Shown here: in pieces, positions 8,356 to 16,457 of the stretch | Numbering within the stretch: position 1 is the stretch's first letter | Layout of the letters: each line of letters begins with the position of its first letter | Origin: an uncultured Prevotella sp. | GTDB lineage: Bacteria; Bacteroidota; Bacteroidia; Bacteroidales; Bacteroidaceae | DNA length: 21,528 nt | Assembly (NCBI GenBank): GCA_900552675.1 | Contig: USAI01000035.1 | Coordinates: 1-21,528 of the forward strand | Direction: 5' to 3' | Program-made: the position numbers and the translations under genes | Notes under the pieces: generated by a model | The model's database searches: none | What the model saw: only the letters and a program-made list of their open reading frames with translations | Told to the model about the DNA's origin: nothing

Positions 8356-10281
8356 ATGAAACCTACAATTAATTTAAAAACCGCATTGATGACCTCATTA
8401 TTCGGCCTCTTTGCACAGACCTTGTCTGCACAAGGCATCTTCAATGAAATGTCGTACCAACAGGGTATGACAGAGTTTCGCCTTAACGCTCCCACAGGAG
8501 CCACATTGCGTATTTATGATAATGGCTCTGACACCAAAGCGGCCAAAACCGTGAAGATGAAGAAAGCCAGTAATGGCGAATGGGTGGCCACGGTAAAAGG
8601 CAACCTTAAGGGCAAGTTTTACACCTTCGATACTGGTAACGGTGAGTGTCCTGGCCTCTTTGCTAAGGCCGTGTGTGCCAATGGCGACCGCGCTGCCATT
8701 GTTGATATGACTGATACGAACCCAGAGGGATGGGCCAATGATGTGCGCCCCAGCTTGAAGTCGCCATGCGATCTCGTCATCTACGAGCTACATCATCGCG
8801 ACTTCTCTATCGACGAATCGTCGGGATTGGTAAACAAAGGTAAGTTTCTTGCCCTTGCCGAACCCAAGGCTATCGACTATCTCAAACGTTTGGGCGTGAA
8901 CGCAATACATATCTTGCCATCGTTCGACTTCGCTTCGGTAGATGAAACACGTCTTGATCAGCCGCAATACAACTGGGGATACGATCCTAAAAACTATAAT
9001 GTGCCCGAAGGCAGCTATGCTACTGATCCTTACGAGCCCACGCGCCGCATAAAAGAGTTTAAAACCATGGTGATGGCGCTGCATAAGGCTGGCATCAGGG
9101 TTATCCTTGACGTGGTTTACAACCACACGTTCAATATCAAAAACAGCAATTTCCAGCGCATTAGTCCCGATTACTATTATCGTAAGACTGCAGACGGAAA
9201 ATACTCAGATGGTTCGGGCTGTGGCAACGAGACCGCATCAGAGAAGCCGCTCATGCGCACCTATATGATTGAGAGTGTGAAGTATTGGGTGAACGAATAT
9301 CATATTGATGGCTTCCGCTTCGACCTTATGGGCGTGCACGACATTGAAACCATGAACCAGATTCGCCATGAGGTGAACAACATCGACCCCTCAATATATA
9401 TCTATGGTGAGGGATGGAGCGCCGGCTCTTGTGCTTATCCCACAGAGAAATTGGCGATGAAGGCTAATGCTCAGAAACTCGACGGCATAGGCGCCTTCAG
9501 CGATGAGATGCGCGATGCACTGCGTGGCCCCTTCAGCGACGACCATAAGGGTGGCTTCTTGGCAGGTGTATCTGGTCAGGAAGAGAGCATCAAGTTTGGT
9601 ATTGTGGGTGCTATACAGCATCCGCAAGTGGATATGACAAAGGTAAACTACAGCAAAGCACCATGGACCAACTCGCCCTCACAGATGGTGAGCTATGTAA
9701 GTTGCCACGACGATATGTGTCTTACCGACCGTCTGCGCACCAGTATGCCTGGCATTAACACTGACGAACTGATACGCCTTGATCTGTTGGCTCAAACGGC
9801 CGTGTTTACCTCGCAAGGTGTGCCTTTCATGCTCTGTGGCGAAGAGATGTTGCGCGACAAGAAGGGCGTGGCAAATAGTTTCCGTTCGCCTGACAACATT
9901 AATCATCTCGACTGGAACAATTTGAAGAAATATCCTGAGGTGTTTGATTATTACAGTGGACTTATTGCTTTGCGTAAGGCGCATCCTGCTTTCCGTTTAG
10001 GCAATGCAGAGGCTGTTCGCCAGCATCTTGAGTTCCTTTCAGCTCCCAGCGGTGTGGTGGCTTTCCGCCTGAAGAACCATGCGGGGGGCGATGCCTGGAA
10101 CAACATCGTCGTGATACTGAACGCTAACCGTACGCCACAAACCATCAATATTCCCATGAACCAATATACCGCTGTGGTGAAAGATGGCGTGGTGAAGGCT
10201 GAGGGCATAGGCAACACGATTAATGCCGACAAGGTTGAGGTGGCAGCACAACGCGCAATGATTATCTATAGTAACGAATAA
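8356..10281 (+). CDS. pulA: Type I pullulanase (GH13), exported
   Basis: This 641-residue protein starts with a signal peptide (about 1-25, ending FAQTLSA before QG) with no lipobox, so periplasmic location is likely. It hydrolyses alpha-1,6 branch points of pullulan and branched maltodextrins. A CBM48-like N-terminal beta domain (about 30-115) precedes the GH13 barrel. The type I pullulanase signature YNWGYDP is at 205-211. Catalytic residues seen: nucleophile D323 (GFRFDLMGVHD), acid/base E352 (YGEGWSAG), stabiliser D452 (SCHDDM), and region I DVVYNH near 253-258. A C-terminal beta domain ends the protein. Length is normal for a single-core type I enzyme. It lies 169 bp after malQ behind the repeat arrays, and 79 bp before the SusA-like gene, which would use its linear products. 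Confidence 0.93.
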   Translation: MKPTINLKTALMTSLFGLFAQTLSAQGIFNEMSYQQGMTEFRLNAPTGATLRIYDNGSDTKAAKTVKMKKASNGEWVATVKGNLKGKFYTFDTGNGECPGLFAKAVCANGDRAAIVDMTDTNPEGWANDVRPSLKSPCDLVIYELHHRDFSIDESSGLVNKGKFLALAEPKAIDYLKRLGVNAIHILPSFDFASVDETRLDQPQYNWGYDPKNYNVPEGSYATDPYEPTRRIKEFKTMVMALHKAGIRVILDVVYNHTFNIKNSNFQRISPDYYYRKTADGKYSDGSGCGNETASEKPLMRTYMIESVKYWVNEYHIDGFRFDLMGVHDIETMNQIRHEVNNIDPSIYIYGEGWSAGSCAYPTEKLAMKANAQKLDGIGAFSDEMRDALRGPFSDDHKGGFLAGVSGQEESIKFGIVGAIQHPQVDMTKVNYSKAPWTNSPSQMVSYVSCHDDMCLTDRLRTSMPGINTDELIRLDLLAQTAVFTSQGVPFMLCGEEMLRDKKGVANSFRSPDNINHLDWNNLKKYPEVFDYYSGLIALRKAHPAFRLGNAEAVRQHLEFLSAPSGVVAFRLKNHAGGDAWNNIVVILNANRTPQTINIPMNQYTAVVKDGVVKAEGIGNTINADKVEVAAQRAMIIYSNE

Positions 10282-10290
10282 TAACTTGGT

Positions 10291-10336
10291 GTGCGATGTC
10301 TCGCCATTTGCGAGGCATCGTGCGCCCCTTCTTTTT
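10291..10336 (+). terminator. Hairpin between pulA and susA, possible terminator or processing stem
   Basis: CGATGTCTCGC (10294-10304) pairs with GCGAGGCATCG (10310-10320) around the loop CATTT, with one G-T wobble; wobble and G-C pairs extend it to 10291-10323. A pyrimidine-rich stretch with five Ts follows but not immediately, so termination may be partial. Placed inside the apparent operon, it could lower expression of the downstream amylases or protect the upstream mRNA end (inference). Confidence 0.65.
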
Positions 10337-10360
10337 ACTAACTAAAACAATAACAACAAT

Positions 10361-12277
10361 ATGAAAAAAGAATTAATAACAGCTGTTATGCTGGGCGCCA
10401 CATTGTCGATGTCGGCTGCCAACAAAATCAACCGCATTGAACCTACCAATTGGTTTGTAGGCATGAAGAATCCACAGGTGCAACTGATGGTGTATGGAAA
10501 GAATATACGTTCGGCCGAGGTGTCGACCGACTATCCTGGCGTGCGCATTGATAGTTTGGTGCGTCTTGATTCGCCCAACTACTTGCTGATTTACATGAAT
10601 GTAAAGGATGCTAAGGCAGGTACCATGCAACTGAAGTTTGCTGGTCGTGGCGTTAAGCAAACGGTGCCCTACACCCTCAATAATCGTAAGATGAGTGGTG
10701 AGGAGCGCCAGGGATTCACCAATGCCGACGTGCTTTACATGCTGATGCCTGACCGCTTTGCATCGTCGGGCGCTGACCACTCAAACATTAAAGGTTTAGA
10801 CCCCTATATCTTTAACCGTAAAGAGCCCAGCATGCGTCATGGTGGCGACCTTAACGGTATACGCCAGCACCTCGACTATTTTAAAGACCTTGGCGTAACA
10901 GCTTTGTGGTTTACACCTGTGCTTGAAAATAATGGTACCGAACTGGGCAAACAGAGCTCTTACCATGGCTATGCCACTACCGACTATTATCGTGTTGACC
11001 CTCGTTTCGGCTCAAACGAAGAATATGCACAGCTAATTGATGAGGCACACCAAAAAGGCTTGAAGGTGGTAATGGATATGATCTTTAATCACTGTGGCTT
11101 TAGGCATCCGTGGGTGAGCGATATGCCGTCGCACGACTGGCTGAACACCCCAGAGTGGTTGGCACCTGAAAATCAGGCAAACAATAAGAAAACAAAAACG
11201 ATTGACGGTACCGCACAGGTAAACGACAAGTATCTGCAAACCAGCTATAAACTTACGCCTGTGCTCGACCCCTATGCCAGCGAAATTGACTTGAAAGAGA
11301 CTGTTGACGGATGGTTTACGCCCGCTATGCCTGACTTGAACCAGCGCAATCCGCACGTCATCACCTATCTTATTCAGAACAGCGAGTGGTGGATAGAAAC
11401 TGCTGGCATTGACGGCATACGTATGGATACCTATCCTTATGCCGATCGCGCTGCCATGGCACACTGGATGGATGTGCTGAACCATGAATATCCTAACTTC
11501 AACACTGTGGGCGAAACATGGGTAACAGAGCCTGCTTATACCGCTGCTTGGCAAAAAGATTCGAAACTGACAACACAGAACTCGAATTTGAAAACTGTGA
11601 TGGACTTTGCTTTCTTCGACCGCATCAATGCTGCTAAGAAAGAAGAGAGCGACAGAGGTGCTGGCTTCAACCGCGTGTACAACTCGTTGTGCTACGACTA
11701 TCTCTATGCTGACCCCTCGCATGTGATGGCATTTATTGAGAACCACGACACCGACCGTTTCTTAGAAGAAGGTCAAGACACATTGGCACTGAAACAGGCT
11801 TTGGCACTCTTGCTCACCATCAACCGCATACCGCAGCTTTATTATGGTACAGAGGTGTTGATGAACGGCGTTAAAAAGGTAACCGACGGTTATGTGCGTT
11901 GCGACTTCCCGGGTGGTTTCCCAGGTGATGCACAAAACGCCTTTACACGCGAAGGACGCACCAAAGAGCAAAACCAAATGTTTAATTGGCTGAGCCGACT
12001 GCTGCACTGGCGTCAGGGCAACAAACTCATTACCGAAGGCAAGCAAACGCAGTTTGCACCTGTTGATGGTGTTTATGTTGTGGCTCGTACTCTGAATGGA
12101 AAATCGGTGCTCACCGTTATTAACGGTACCAGCCGTGAAAAGAAGATGCACATTGCTCGCTATGCTGAGATTATCAAAGATGCTACTACTGCCAAAAATA
12201 TCCTTACAGGCCGAAGCATTGATCTCACCAAGGATGTGACGCTGACACCTCGCGCCACAATGATACTTGAGTTTTGA
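10361..12277 (+). CDS. susA: SusA-like neopullulanase/cyclomaltodextrinase (GH13), exported
   Basis: This 638-residue protein has a short signal peptide (about 1-20, MKKELITAVML to SMSAAN), pointing to the periplasm. An N-terminal immunoglobulin-like domain (about 22-115, with INRIEPTNWFVGMKNP) is the type found in SusA and cyclomaltodextrinases. The GH13 barrel begins at VLYMLMPDRFASS, near residue 124. Catalytic residues seen: nucleophile D356 (GIRMDTYPYAD), acid/base E385 (VGETWVTEP), stabiliser D463 (FIENHDTDRF). A C-terminal beta domain ends the protein. The family cuts alpha-1,4 bonds in maltodextrins, cyclodextrins and pullulan. Length is close to Bacteroides SusA. It lies 79 bp after pulA and 27 bp before the amylase gene. 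Neopullulanase and cyclomaltodextrinase activity cannot be told apart from sequence alone. Confidence 0.9.
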   Translation: MKKELITAVMLGATLSMSAANKINRIEPTNWFVGMKNPQVQLMVYGKNIRSAEVSTDYPGVRIDSLVRLDSPNYLLIYMNVKDAKAGTMQLKFAGRGVKQTVPYTLNNRKMSGEERQGFTNADVLYMLMPDRFASSGADHSNIKGLDPYIFNRKEPSMRHGGDLNGIRQHLDYFKDLGVTALWFTPVLENNGTELGKQSSYHGYATTDYYRVDPRFGSNEEYAQLIDEAHQKGLKVVMDMIFNHCGFRHPWVSDMPSHDWLNTPEWLAPENQANNKKTKTIDGTAQVNDKYLQTSYKLTPVLDPYASEIDLKETVDGWFTPAMPDLNQRNPHVITYLIQNSEWWIETAGIDGIRMDTYPYADRAAMAHWMDVLNHEYPNFNTVGETWVTEPAYTAAWQKDSKLTTQNSNLKTVMDFAFFDRINAAKKEESDRGAGFNRVYNSLCYDYLYADPSHVMAFIENHDTDRFLEEGQDTLALKQALALLLTINRIPQLYYGTEVLMNGVKKVTDGYVRCDFPGGFPGDAQNAFTREGRTKEQNQMFNWLSRLLHWRQGNKLITEGKQTQFAPVDGVYVVARTLNGKSVLTVINGTSREKKMHIARYAEIIKDATTAKNILTGRSIDLTKDVTLTPRATMILEF

Positions 12278-12304
12278 TGAGATAAATCAAAATCATAAAG
12301 TAAT

Positions 12305-14353
12305 ATGAATTTCAAAAAAATTGCTACCTCTCTGGCCATCATCGCTGCTTCAACATCGATGATGGCACAGGGCTGGCCCACAGCCTATCAAGGCGTGATG
12401 CTGCAAGGCTTTAGTTGGAATAGCTATGATGCCACTAACTGGAAGAATCTTGAAAGTCAGGCCGACGAATTGTCGCAATATTTTAAACTGATATGGATAC
12501 CGCAGAGCGGAAACTGTGGTGGCGAGTCGATGGGATATGACGACCTTTATTGGTTTGATAATTATAAGAGTGCTTTCGGTTCAGAAGACGAGTTGCGTTC
12601 AATGATTAAGACCTTTAAGCAGAAGGGCTTAGGAACCATTGCCGACGTGGTAATTAACCACCGTAAAACGCTGACCAACTATGTCGACTTTCCGAAGGAA
12701 ACCTATAAGGGCAATACCTATCAGCTGCTTTCTTCCGACATCTGTGCTAACGACTGTAACGGCACGACCCTTGAATGGGCAAAGAAGAATGGATACCAAC
12801 TGAGTAGCAACAACGACACGGGCGATGGCGTTGACTTTGCTCGCGATCTTGACCACAAGAGCCCCAATGTGCAGAAGAACGTAAAGGCTTATCTCGACTT
12901 CTTGCTGAACGATCTGGGCTATACTGGTGTGCGCTATGATATGGTGAAGGGTTACAGTGCTGGGTTTACAGGCATGTATAATGCTGATGCGAAGGTACAA
13001 TACTCGGTGGGCGAATACTTCGACTACAACAAACAGTTGGTGATAAACTGGATGAACGGCACCAAAGTGAATGGCACAATACAAAGTGGCGCCTTCGACT
13101 TCCCCTTGCGTAACGCCATTCGCAGTGCTGCTAATAACAACCGTTGGAGCGACCTGTCATGGGGCGGTTTGGCTACTGATGCTACCTACAACCGTTATGC
13201 GGTGACCTTTGTCGAAAACCACGACACACAGGTGCGAAGCGCTAGCGAACAGCAAGACCCTGTGCGCACCGATACATTGGCAGCCAACGCCTTTATGTTG
13301 GCTATGCCAGGTACACCTTGCGTGTTCTTGCCACACTGGATTGATTGCAAAGCTGATATTAAAAACATGATATTGGTGCGCAATATGGTGGGCATTAATA
13401 ACCAAAGCGCTTTTAAACAGAACGCAAGCCTTAAACGTCAATATGTGGCTACGGTGACGGGCACGAATGGAAAACTGATGGTGGTGGTAGGCCCTACTGC
13501 CACCGATTATATTCCCGCTGGTAACAACTGGGCAATGGTGCTTGATGGCAAAAACTATCGCTACTTTGTAGAGAAAACTCAGGAGAAGGCCTGGACCTCG
13601 CTGCCCTCGGGCACTTATTATGACAATCCTACCGCTACGTTGCGCGTGCTGTCGGCTACCGATGGTGCCAAGATTGTTTACACCACCGATGGCACTAACC
13701 CTACAGCCAGCAGCACAGCAGTGGCCAACGGCGCTACCATTAAATTGCCTGAAGGCCAATATACCATGAAAATGGCGCTGCTGCAAGGCGGAAAGGTGTG
13801 GGGACAGATTGAACGTCAATATGATGTGCGCTCGTTTAAGGCTTATCCTATTGTTGTAAACGTGAATGTTGAGCAAGTGGGATGGAACAGCATGAATGTT
13901 TGGTCATGGGGCGGCGATGGCTCGCACAATAACGTTGCTACGAAGTGGCCAGGCGACGCCGTATCAACCACCAAACAGGAGGGTGGAAAGAAATGGTACT
14001 CGCTGAACTATACCATGAACACTGTTGACGACTATGTAAACTTTGTTTTCAGTACAAAAGAGGGCAATCCTCAAACAGAAAACATTCAAAATGTTAAGCA
14101 AACCAGCTATTTTGTGGTTACAACCAATAAGGATAACCAGGGCCACTATAAGGTGCAAGACGTTACCAGCCAGTATACCACAGGCATAGAAGCTGTGGTT
14201 AGCAATTGTTCAGCGCGCCCCACGCGCACACTGGTTACCACCCTTGATGGTAGAACCTTGCGTTCTTACAATGCTGAGGTTAGCATTGCTACCGCCACTC
14301 AGGGTTTGCCCCATGGCATCTATATCGTAGGAGGGCGTAAGGTTGTAAAGTAA
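12305..14353 (+). CDS. Secreted multidomain alpha-amylase (GH13) with starch-binding and sorting-like C-terminal modules
   Basis: This 682-residue protein begins with a signal peptide (about 1-21, ending STSMMA before QGWP). The GH13 barrel covers about 24-370: nucleophile D212 (GVRYDMVKGYS), acid/base E237 (VGEYFDYNK), stabiliser D307 (VENHDTQVR). After a beta domain come three further modules: a chitobiase C-terminal-like domain (about 435-512, with KIVYTTDGTNPTASS), a CBM26-like starch-binding module (about 514-620, with NVWSWGGDGSHNN and KWPGD), and a 55-residue tail with TLDGRTLRS and GLPHGIYIVGGRKVVK, resembling type IX secretion C-terminal signals of Bacteroidetes. This points to an extracellular or surface enzyme that starts starch breakdown, filling the role SusG has in Bacteroides. 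The tail assignment is the least certain part. It is last in the cluster, 27 bp after susA. Confidence 0.88.
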   Translation: MNFKKIATSLAIIAASTSMMAQGWPTAYQGVMLQGFSWNSYDATNWKNLESQADELSQYFKLIWIPQSGNCGGESMGYDDLYWFDNYKSAFGSEDELRSMIKTFKQKGLGTIADVVINHRKTLTNYVDFPKETYKGNTYQLLSSDICANDCNGTTLEWAKKNGYQLSSNNDTGDGVDFARDLDHKSPNVQKNVKAYLDFLLNDLGYTGVRYDMVKGYSAGFTGMYNADAKVQYSVGEYFDYNKQLVINWMNGTKVNGTIQSGAFDFPLRNAIRSAANNNRWSDLSWGGLATDATYNRYAVTFVENHDTQVRSASEQQDPVRTDTLAANAFMLAMPGTPCVFLPHWIDCKADIKNMILVRNMVGINNQSAFKQNASLKRQYVATVTGTNGKLMVVVGPTATDYIPAGNNWAMVLDGKNYRYFVEKTQEKAWTSLPSGTYYDNPTATLRVLSATDGAKIVYTTDGTNPTASSTAVANGATIKLPEGQYTMKMALLQGGKVWGQIERQYDVRSFKAYPIVVNVNVEQVGWNSMNVWSWGGDGSHNNVATKWPGDAVSTTKQEGGKKWYSLNYTMNTVDDYVNFVFSTKEGNPQTENIQNVKQTSYFVVTTNKDNQGHYKVQDVTSQYTTGIEAVVSNCSARPTRTLVTTLDGRTLRSYNAEVSIATATQGLPHGIYIVGGRKVVK

Positions 14354-14410
14354 CCACTTGCCTTTTCTTAGGTGAAGAGAAGAATTGTTTAAAAGATAAA
14401 ATATAATTGT

Positions 14411-14497
14411 AAGAAGCCTATCGTTGTGTAAGCTGATAGTATCATCTTTTTATTGATACACGAACAGCTTAACGTCAAAACGATAGGCTTCTTTTTT
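14411..14497 (+). terminator. Long nested hairpin terminator closing the starch cluster
   Basis: The outer stem is 15 bp and perfect: AAGAAGCCTATCGTT (14411-14425) with AACGATAGGCTTCTT (14479-14493), followed by a T run to 14497. Inside it, AAGCTG (14430-14435) pairs with CAGCTT (14465-14470), and TATCA (14440-14444) with TGATA (14454-14458). The result is a three-storey stem of about 83 nt. The outer arms are flanked by A and T runs, so it might work in both directions. Confidence 0.9.
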
Positions 14498-14526
14498 GTA
14501 GACTCAACTTTTTTGTTGTATCTTTG
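14495..14526 (+). promoter_or_regulatory. Promoter for ettA, -33 element inside the terminator T run
   Basis: TTTG (14495-14498), a 20-bp spacer and TATCTTTG (14519-14526) match the Bacteroidetes promoter TTTG-N19-21-TAnnTTTG. A second near-copy follows at 14546-14559 (GTATAATCTTTGCAC against GTATCTTTGCAC), ending with AATCTTTG. The leader from the first element to the ATG is about 60 nt. Confidence 0.75.
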
Positions 14527-14593
14527 CACTATTATATAATCATTGTATAATCTTTGCACAAAAATCTAATAAACATTATTCAAATAATAATAT

Positions 14594-16291
14594 ATGGCAA
14601 CAGTTGACGACAAGAAGATTATCTTCTCTATGGTGGGAGTGTCGAAAATCATTCCCCAAAACCGAAAACAGATATTGAAAGATATCTACCTCTCTTTCTT
14701 CTATGGGGCCAAGATTGGCATCATCGGCTTGAATGGTGCTGGTAAGTCGACCCTGATGAAAATTATCGCCGGACTGGAACAACCCACTCAGGGCGATGTG
14801 GTATGGAGCCCTGGATACACGGTGGGCTATCTGCCTCAGGATCCGCCACTGAACGAGCAGAAGACGGTGAAGGAAAATGTAATGGAAGGCGTGCAGAAAG
14901 TGTATGACGCGCTGGCCGAATATGAAGAGATAAACCGCAAGTTTGGCGAAGAAGAATATTACAGCGACCCCGACAAGATGGATCAGCTGATGCAACGTCA
15001 GGCCGAGGTGCAAGACATTATCGACGCTACTGATGCGTGGAATATGGACTCGAAACTGGATCGTGCTATGGCAGCCTTGCGTTGCCCCGCTGGTGATAGT
15101 CCTGTAACCAACCTGTCGGGTGGTGAGCGTCGCCGTGTGGCGCTGTGCCGCTTGCTGCTGCAGAAACCCGATGTGCTGCTGCTTGACGAGCCTACCAACC
15201 ACCTTGACGCTGAGAGCATCGACTGGTTAGAACAACACTTACAGCAGTATGAGGGAACGGTGATTGCTGTAACCCACGACCGCTACTTCCTCGATGATGT
15301 AAGCGAGTGGATCTTAGAGCTTGATCGTGGTGAGGGTATTCCTTGGCACGGCAACTATTCGTCGTGGTTGCAGCAGAAGACGCAACGCATGATGCAAGAA
15401 GAAAAACAGGCTTCGAAACGTCGTAAGGCGCTGGAGCGCGAGTTGGAGTGGGCACACATGGCACCCAAGGCTCGTCAGGCTAAGGGTAAGGCTCGTTTGA
15501 ACGCCTACGAAAAGATGTTGGGCGAGGAGCAGAAGGTACGCGAGGAGAAGTTGGAAATCTTCATCCCCAATGGTCCGCGTCTTGGTAACAAGGTTATCGA
15601 GGCTCAGCACGTGAAGAAAGCCTATGGCGATAAGGTGCTGTATAACGACCTCAACTTTATGCTTCCACCTAATGGCATCGTGGGCGTGATTGGTCCGAAC
15701 GGTGCTGGTAAAAGTACGCTGTTCCGCCTTATTATGGGCTTGGAGCAACCTGATGCCGGTACCTTTGAAATGGGTGAGACCGTGAAATTGGCCTATGTTG
15801 ACCAGCAGCACAAAGATATCGACCCTAACAAGAGTGTGTATGAAACCATCTCGCAGGGCAATGAGACACTGCGTTTGGGTGGTCGCGATGTGAATGCTCG
15901 CGCTTACATCTCGCGTTTCAACTTCTCTGGCACCGACCAAAGCAAACTGTGTGGAACACTGTCGGGTGGTGAGCGTAACCGCTTGCAGTTGGCCTTGGCA
16001 CTGAAGCAGGAGGGCAACGTGCTGTTGCTCGATGAGCCTACCAACGATATCGACGTGAATACATTGCGCGCCTTGGAAGAAGGTCTCGACGAGTTTGCTG
16101 GCTGTGCTGTTGTGGTAAGCCATGACCGTTGGTTCCTCGACCGTATCTGTACCCACATCCTTGCCTTTGAGGGCAATGGTGAGGTGTTCTTCTTTGAGGG
16201 CAGCTACTCTGATTATGAAATTAATAAGGCCCGCCGTTTGGGTAACGAAGATATCAAGAAAGGCCGTTACCGCAAACTGATGGAAGACTGA
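14594..16291 (+). CDS. ettA: EttA-like ABC-F ribosome-associated ATPase
   Basis: This 565-residue protein has two ABC ATPase domains and no membrane segment. First domain: Walker A GLNGAGKST at 45-53, signature LSGGERRR at 174-181, Walker B/DEPTNHLD from 198. Second domain: Walker A GPNGAGKST at 367-375, signature LSGGERN at 456-462, DEPTNDID from 480, then SHDRWFLDRICTHILAFEG. A charged linker between the domains (about 255-325) matches the ABC-F interdomain linker, and the first domain carries the arm-like insert (about 90-145). ABC-F proteins bind the ribosomal E site; EttA tunes early elongation in response to ATP/ADP in E. coli. Length and motifs fit EttA better than Uup or antibiotic-resistance ABC-Fs, but subfamily is judged by eye. 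It has its own promoter and terminator, so it is independent of the starch genes. Confidence 0.92.
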   Translation: MATVDDKKIIFSMVGVSKIIPQNRKQILKDIYLSFFYGAKIGIIGLNGAGKSTLMKIIAGLEQPTQGDVVWSPGYTVGYLPQDPPLNEQKTVKENVMEGVQKVYDALAEYEEINRKFGEEEYYSDPDKMDQLMQRQAEVQDIIDATDAWNMDSKLDRAMAALRCPAGDSPVTNLSGGERRRVALCRLLLQKPDVLLLDEPTNHLDAESIDWLEQHLQQYEGTVIAVTHDRYFLDDVSEWILELDRGEGIPWHGNYSSWLQQKTQRMMQEEKQASKRRKALERELEWAHMAPKARQAKGKARLNAYEKMLGEEQKVREEKLEIFIPNGPRLGNKVIEAQHVKKAYGDKVLYNDLNFMLPPNGIVGVIGPNGAGKSTLFRLIMGLEQPDAGTFEMGETVKLAYVDQQHKDIDPNKSVYETISQGNETLRLGGRDVNARAYISRFNFSGTDQSKLCGTLSGGERNRLQLALALKQEGNVLLLDEPTNDIDVNTLRALEEGLDEFAGCAVVVSHDRWFLDRICTHILAFEGNGEVFFFEGSYSDYEINKARRLGNEDIKKGRYRKLMED

Positions 16292-16300
16292 TTAGTTGAC

Positions 16301-16336
16301 GAGTTTTAAAAGTTAACTCGTAAACTTTTAAAACTC
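16301..16336. terminator. AT-rich perfect hairpin after ettA
   Basis: GAGTTTTAAAAGTT (16301-16314) and AACTTTTAAAACTC (16323-16336) are exact reverse complements around the 8-nt loop AACTCGTA. It begins 9 bp after the ettA stop. The stem is A/T-rich and no T run follows, so it may protect the mRNA end rather than terminate. A stronger terminator follows 20 bp later. Confidence 0.75.
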
Positions 16337-16356
16337 ATACATTTATAAACAATAAT

Positions 16357-16414
16357 GCGCCCTGCAACTGAAAAGTATGATGAACAATACTTTACTGTTG
16401 CAGGGCGCTTTTTT
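16357..16414 (+). terminator. Rho-independent terminator of ettA
   Basis: GCGCCCTGCAAC (16357-16368) pairs perfectly with GTTGCAGGGCGC (16397-16408), with an inner AAGTAT/ATACTT stem, followed by six Ts. Read leftward the U tract is poor, so it chiefly ends rightward transcripts between these convergent genes. Confidence 0.9.
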
Positions 16415-16456
16415 GTTAACCTATATGCGAGGTCTTTGTTAACCTATATGCGAGGT
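16412..16456. repeat. Two exact 22-bp direct repeats, period 23 bp, abutting pepD
   Basis: The unit begins TTTGTTAACC and ends ATGCGAGGT (16412-16433 and 16435-16456), the copies being separated by one C. The first starts in the terminator T run; the second ends one base before the pepD stop triplet (16458-16460). It encodes nothing visible. Confidence 0.92.
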
Positions 16457-16457
16457 G

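Noticed and set aside
11033..11746. A 237-codon open frame on the minus strand inside the SusA-like gene
   Set aside because: It lies antisense to an intact GH13 gene with all catalytic residues. The translation has no recognisable domain and arises from codon bias.
12043..12057. GCAAAC-N3-GTTTGC resembling the LacI operator
   Set aside because: The halves are 3 bp apart instead of abutting, and the site lies deep in the SusA-like coding sequence; likely chance.
15314..16156. A 280-codon open frame antisense to ettA
   Set aside because: It covers both ABC motif regions of a well-supported gene. It shows no start signal and no protein-like features.
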